DNA of 64,000 bases, taken from the NCBI RefSeq assembly GCF_003182255.1, contig NZ_QGTQ01000009.1:1-64000 (forward strand). Direction: 5' to 3'. The translations under genes were made by a program, and so were the position numbers. The notes under the pieces are model-generated. The model did not search any database. It saw only the letters and a list, made by a program, of their open reading frames with translations, and was not told where the DNA came from. This DNA is from Paenibacillus cellulosilyticus (GTDB lineage Bacteria > Bacillota > Bacilli > Paenibacillales > Paenibacillaceae). Each line of letters begins with the position of its first letter. The first letter of the stretch is position 1. Positions 61,095 to 64,000 of this stretch are shown piece after piece.

Positions 61095-61598
61095 ATGGAT
61101 GAAATGCCCCATTACGAATGGGAAGAGATCTATCGCCGCTACGTGAATACGGTCTATCGACTTTGTTTCATGTATTTACGTAATGTCGAAGATACAGAAG
61201 ATGCCGTTCAATCCATATTTTTTAAACTAATTAGTCGTGAAAAGTCGTTCTCTGATTATGAGCATGTTAAGAGTTGGCTCATTGTCGCAACAAGAAATCA
61301 TTGTAAGGATATATTGAAGAGCTGGTGGAGATCTCGCCGTGTTAGACTTGAGACACTGCCGGAACTTAAATTTCGAGTTGCAGTAGAGACAACTTCCAAT
61401 GTGCTAGATAACCTGCTTTTGCTCCCAGAAAAGTACAAAACCGTACTATACCTTTATTACTATGAAGACTTCAATGTCAGAGAAATCGCTACCATGCTAG
61501 GACGAAAGGAAAGCACTATACAAACTCATTTGGCCACGGGGCGAAAACGGCTAAAACTTAATTTGGAGGATCAATATGCCACATTACCAAATAAATGA
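61095..61598 (+). CDS. ECF-type RNA polymerase sigma factor
   Basis: A 167-residue sigma-70 family protein of extracytoplasmic-function size: region 2 (YVNTVYRLCFMYLRNVEDTE, DAVQSIFFKLISRE) and region 4 (LPEKYKTVLYLYYYEDFNVR, EIATMLGRKESTIQTHLATG). GGAGGTGAAGAA precedes the ATG at 61095. The following gene overlaps its end by 23 bases and encodes a membrane protein, the usual position of a cognate anti-sigma factor. Confidence 0.92.
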   Translation: MDEMPHYEWEEIYRRYVNTVYRLCFMYLRNVEDTEDAVQSIFFKLISREKSFSDYEHVKSWLIVATRNHCKDILKSWWRSRRVRLETLPELKFRVAVETTSNVLDNLLLLPEKYKTVLYLYYYEDFNVREIATMLGRKESTIQTHLATGRKRLKLNLEDQYATLPNK

Positions 61599-62262
61599 TG
61601 CCATTGAGACATTAACGCCGAGTGAGACTCAAAAAAATAAAATGTTACAAGGAATCCAAGAACAATTAAATAAACAGCGCACTCGACCTGCCCAGGTACG
61701 TGGTCGCAGGATTATAACTTCAATAGCTGTATGTCTCCTTGCGCTTGTGCTATCAACATCCGTTTATGCCGCTACAAATAACCAAATCATGATCGCCATT
61801 AAAGAAGAAGTGATTCGGATCTTTTGGGCCGATGGCAACTCTACCCTTGTTGAAAAAACTGATGATAACAAAATCACTGTAGGGATCACGGGTAATCAAA
61901 GTGAATGGCTTGTAAAAGAAAAAGACAGTGAGCTACTGTTGACTGTAAATGGAAACACATTGGACATAACAAAGGAGCTATCAGATCAAGGCTACTATTT
62001 CTATGATTATCGAGATCAATCACAAAAACTACACAGGGTCTATATTGTAAAAAATGCAAGCGGGAAAAGCGATTCGCGGGAGCGCTGGTACGCTCAAATG
62101 GAGTGGTTCCCGGAATTGGGTATAGGCGGGAGCAATCGTGGCTTGAGTGGACCGCTCGCAGTAGCAATTATGGATGCTGAACAAAAGGCAAAAGAAGGCG
62201 GTAATCTTGCCGCAGAGCTGCAACTCTCCCTAGATCAATATTGGGAGAAGTACGGAAAATGA
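61576..62262 (+). CDS. Putative membrane anti-sigma factor or sigma-linked protein
   Basis: A 228-residue protein: a short cytoplasmic N terminus (about 1-46) rich in charged residues, one membrane segment (about 47-67: ITSIAVCLLALVLSTSVYAA), and an extracellular domain of about 160 residues. The layout (DUF4179-like) and overlap with the sigma gene suggest an anti-sigma role. No zinc-binding HxxxCxxC motif is visible, so it is not a ZAS type. The sequence of the external domain is not recognised. Confidence 0.75.
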   Translation: MPHYQINDAIETLTPSETQKNKMLQGIQEQLNKQRTRPAQVRGRRIITSIAVCLLALVLSTSVYAATNNQIMIAIKEEVIRIFWADGNSTLVEKTDDNKITVGITGNQSEWLVKEKDSELLLTVNGNTLDITKELSDQGYYFYDYRDQSQKLHRVYIVKNASGKSDSRERWYAQMEWFPELGIGGSNRGLSGPLAVAIMDAEQKAKEGGNLAAELQLSLDQYWEKYGK

Positions 62263-62400
62263 GCATAGCTCAATGATTCAGGTAGAGGCGATTGCCTTTA
62301 CCTGTTATAGTCTAGTCATCAATTTTTTCTAATGGTTTTCCAGTGAAAAGATACCCGAGTCATCACGAATGGCTTGGCGTTATGCATTCGGACAGGTCTC

Positions 62401-62502
62401 GCCGACGCCCGAGAAGTTGATGCGCGTTAGAAAGGCCTCCGTATCAAGGAAGGTATGGTGTTCACGATTGAACTATCACGGCTGAAGGTCCACAAATTTT
62501 GA
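62401..62502 (+). pseudogene. Possible relic of an M24 metallopeptidase
   Basis: One frame reads ADAREVDAR, a stop at 62428-62430, then KGLRIKEGMVFTIELSRL. TAREVDA and GMVFTIEP are typical of M24 aminopeptidases such as Xaa-Pro dipeptidases, so a condensed fragment is plausible. It is short and the internal stop makes it non-functional. Confidence 0.35.
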
Positions 62503-62517
62503 CCGCGCAATAAAATA

Positions 62518-62553
62518 AAAAGAAGTCGATCAACGAATGGATCGACTTCTTTT
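62518..62553. terminator. Terminator of hisB (bidirectional)
   Basis: AAAAGAAGTCGATC (62518-62531), 8-base loop and exact complement (62540-62553); T tract on the minus strand. Confidence 0.85.
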
Positions 62554-62581
62554 GTCGTACTTGGCATTCATCATCGTATTT

Positions 62582-63166
62582 TCATAATGATAACGTACCC
62601 TTCGTAGACGGAATAACATCGCTTGTTATGCTGATTGCTTTCTTCAACGCATCGCCGAACGCCACGAAAATTGCCTCATTGATATGGTGTGTATTGTTGC
62701 CGTATTCCAAATTAATGTGTATGGTTATCCCGCTATTATTCGCTACAGCGTGAAAAAACTCTTCGGTAAATTCCGTTTCGTACTCGCCTACTCGTGTTGA
62801 CGGCATCTCTACGTTAAACACTAAGAAAGAACGATTAGATATACTCAAATCTACTAATGCCAAGCTCTCATCCATAGGTATACGCGAACTGCCATAACGG
62901 TTAATGCCTCTTTTATCCCCTACAGCTTTTTTGATTGCTTGCCCTAAGCATATTCCAATGTCCTCAACCGTGTGATGCCCATCGATCTCTAAATCACCTT
63001 TGCAATCCACATTTAGTTTTATGCCTGCCCTGAAAGCAAACAGCGTGAGCATGTGGTTAAAAAATCCGATTCCCGTGTTGATGCTGCCTTCGCTGTATTC
63101 ATCGAGATTTAGCTCCAGTTTAATAGCTGTTTCATTTGTTTTTCTGCTAATCAATGCCTCTCGCAC
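62582..63166 (-). CDS. hisB: Imidazoleglycerol-phosphate dehydratase
   Basis: Histidine biosynthesis, step from imidazole-glycerol-phosphate to imidazole-acetol-phosphate. HisB signatures are present: ISRKTNETAIKLELNLDEYS, GFFNHMLTLFA, DGHHTVEDIGICLGQAIKKA, TEEFFHAVANNSGITIHINL and NNTHHINEA. The metal-binding His-His-Glu clusters are intact. Start GTG at 63166 has GGGAG 9 bases upstream and gives 194 residues, the usual length; the longer TTG frame adds 21 residues with no support. No other his gene is near, so it is outside the usual operon. Confidence 0.92.
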   Translation of the reverse strand: MREALISRKTNETAIKLELNLDEYSEGSINTGIGFFNHMLTLFAFRAGIKLNVDCKGDLEIDGHHTVEDIGICLGQAIKKAVGDKRGINRYGSSRIPMDESLALVDLSISNRSFLVFNVEMPSTRVGEYETEFTEEFFHAVANNSGITIHINLEYGNNTHHINEAIFVAFGDALKKAISITSDVIPSTKGTLSL

Positions 63167-63489
63167 CCTAACAAACTCCCTTCTTAACTGAGGTATTGCC
63201 TTCTGGTATTGATAGACGAATGAATTCAATTAAGACTATATCCTTTATTGCTTTAATTCTCTAATATATTATCGCAGTAAAGTGTTGATGTAAAGTTATG
63301 TAAGTCACCCGCACAAAACTGCCTGTTACCTTAACAGGTAAAGCAACACTAAGCGTTAACAAATCCTTTCAAAAAAAAATCCATCCCCCCATTCTTCCCT
63401 GACACACAGCTGTCAACAACGAAACCTTATGATGGTCTCAGATGATTGTTCAGCAATCAATTCAGGTACAAGAAGGGAATGGAAATGAT
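63167..63489. promoter_or_regulatory. Promoter region between hisB and the right-edge transporter
   Basis: About 320 bases, no gene. A 7-base inverted repeat CCTGTTA-CCT-TAACAGG lies at 63322-63338, a possible repressor site for the transporter gene. Confidence 0.45.
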
Positions 63490-64000
63490 ATGACTAACAA
63501 ATTACCAGCGATCGTTGGGGGACTGCTGCTTGCGATACTGATGGCGTCCATGGACAACACGATTGTGTCGACTGCAATGGGGACGATCGTCGGAGAGATG
63601 GGCGGACTCGACAAGTTCGTTTGGGTTACTACAGCTTATATGGTGGCAGAGATGGCCTGCATGCCGATCTTCGGCAAGCTGTCCGATATGTATGGGCGCA
63701 AACGCTTCTTCGTCTTCGGCATCATCATGTTTATGATCGGTTCCGCATTATGCGGATTCGCGCAATCGATCGTCGAGTTAAGCATCTTCAGAGCTGTGCA
63801 AGGGGTCGGAGCCGGAGCAATGGTTTCCATTGCATTCACGATTCTATTCGATGTCGTGTCGCCGAAGGATCGCGGGAAAATGATGGGGGCATTTGGAGCC
63901 GTGTTCGGTTTGTCGAGCGTAGTTGGCCCACTTCTAGGCGGGTATATAACCGATCATATTAACTGGCATTGGATCTTCTACATCAACCTGCCGTTAGGCT
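63490..64000 (+). CDS. DHA2-family MFS transporter (cut by the right edge)
   Basis: About 170 codons are visible, from MTNKLPAIVGGLLLAILMAS to INWHWIFYINLPLG at the edge, so the gene continues beyond base 64000. The first membrane segment has MDNTIVSTAM, the DHA2 motif; motif A-like GKLSDMYGRKRFF lies between TM2 and TM3, and GPLLGGYITDHINWHWIFY is motif C. The ATG at 63490 has a weak AAGGGA about 11 bases upstream. Drug or antibiotic export is likely. Confidence 0.88.
   Translation, partial: MTNKLPAIVGGLLLAILMASMDNTIVSTAMGTIVGEMGGLDKFVWVTTAYMVAEMACMPIFGKLSDMYGRKRFFVFGIIMFMIGSALCGFAQSIVELSIFRAVQGVGAGAMVSIAFTILFDVVSPKDRGKMMGAFGAVFGLSSVVGPLLGGYITDHINWHWIFYINLPLG

Larger units (their letters stand above)
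62263..62581. other. Gap holding a possible peptidase relic and terminator
   Basis: No intact gene. The M24-like fragment is at 62401-62502 and a strong bidirectional hairpin at 62518-62553. Confidence 0.5.

Overview
The window looks like chromosomal DNA of a Paenibacillus-type Gram-positive bacterium (Bacillota, Paenibacillaceae). Evidence: strong AGGAGG-type ribosome binding sites with frequent TTG/GTG starts; a des-desK-desR cold-sensing operon of Bacillus layout; LplB/LplC/lipoprotein-type sugar transporters with large two-TM AraC regulators; PL10 and GH88 polysaccharide enzymes; and an S-layer-homology (SLH) surface protein. The assignment is inferred from gene content; no rRNA or tRNA gene was seen.

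Layout. 1-580: 3' end of an IS1182-type transposase and its right end. 0.8-3.6 kb: fatty acid desaturase with DesK/DesR. 3.65-5.75 kb: a LuxR relic, a MerR regulator divergent from a short-chain dehydrogenase (SDR), and a YCII protein. 6-10.3 kb: GAF-GGDEF cyclase, Lrp/AsnC regulator, alpha/beta hydrolase and a DHA2 drug exporter. 10.6-21 kb: a polysaccharide-uptake locus (ROK kinase, heparinase II/III-like lyase, lipoprotein and two permeases on the minus strand; AraC-type sensor-regulator and GH88 hydrolase on the plus strand). 21-25 kb: PPK2, a second NarL-type two-component system and a CPBP protease. 25-27.3 kb: secreted PL10 pectate lyase with two cre-like sites. 27.4-30.8 kb: GNAT acetyltransferase behind a structured leader, epoxide hydrolase and LysR.

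31-51 kb is dense in small NAD(P)- or flavin-dependent enzymes (SDR, NmrA-like, aldo/keto reductase, MDR reductase, F420-reductase-like, FMN reductase, flavodoxin, ABM, VOC). Local MerR, MarR, TetR, HxlR and WYL regulators sit next to them, and several have visible operator palindromes. Paralogous NmrA-like genes and similar TetR regulators recur, and relics of an aldo/keto reductase and a DHA2 transporter lie between. The simplest reading is an accessory region for sensing and detoxifying electrophiles, quinones or xenobiotics, grown by duplication of regulator-enzyme pairs.

51-60.5 kb: an orphan solute-binding lipoprotein with its AraC regulator but no permeases; a surface protein joining a PAP2 phosphatase, an autotransporter-type beta repeat and three SLH domains; a set of spaced palindromes; and a secreted protein of unknown function. 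60.5-64 kb: gene relics, an ECF sigma factor with a membrane partner, a stand-alone hisB, and the start of a second DHA2 transporter that runs off the right edge. Start sites were chosen from visible ribosome binding sites and, where possible, promoter position.
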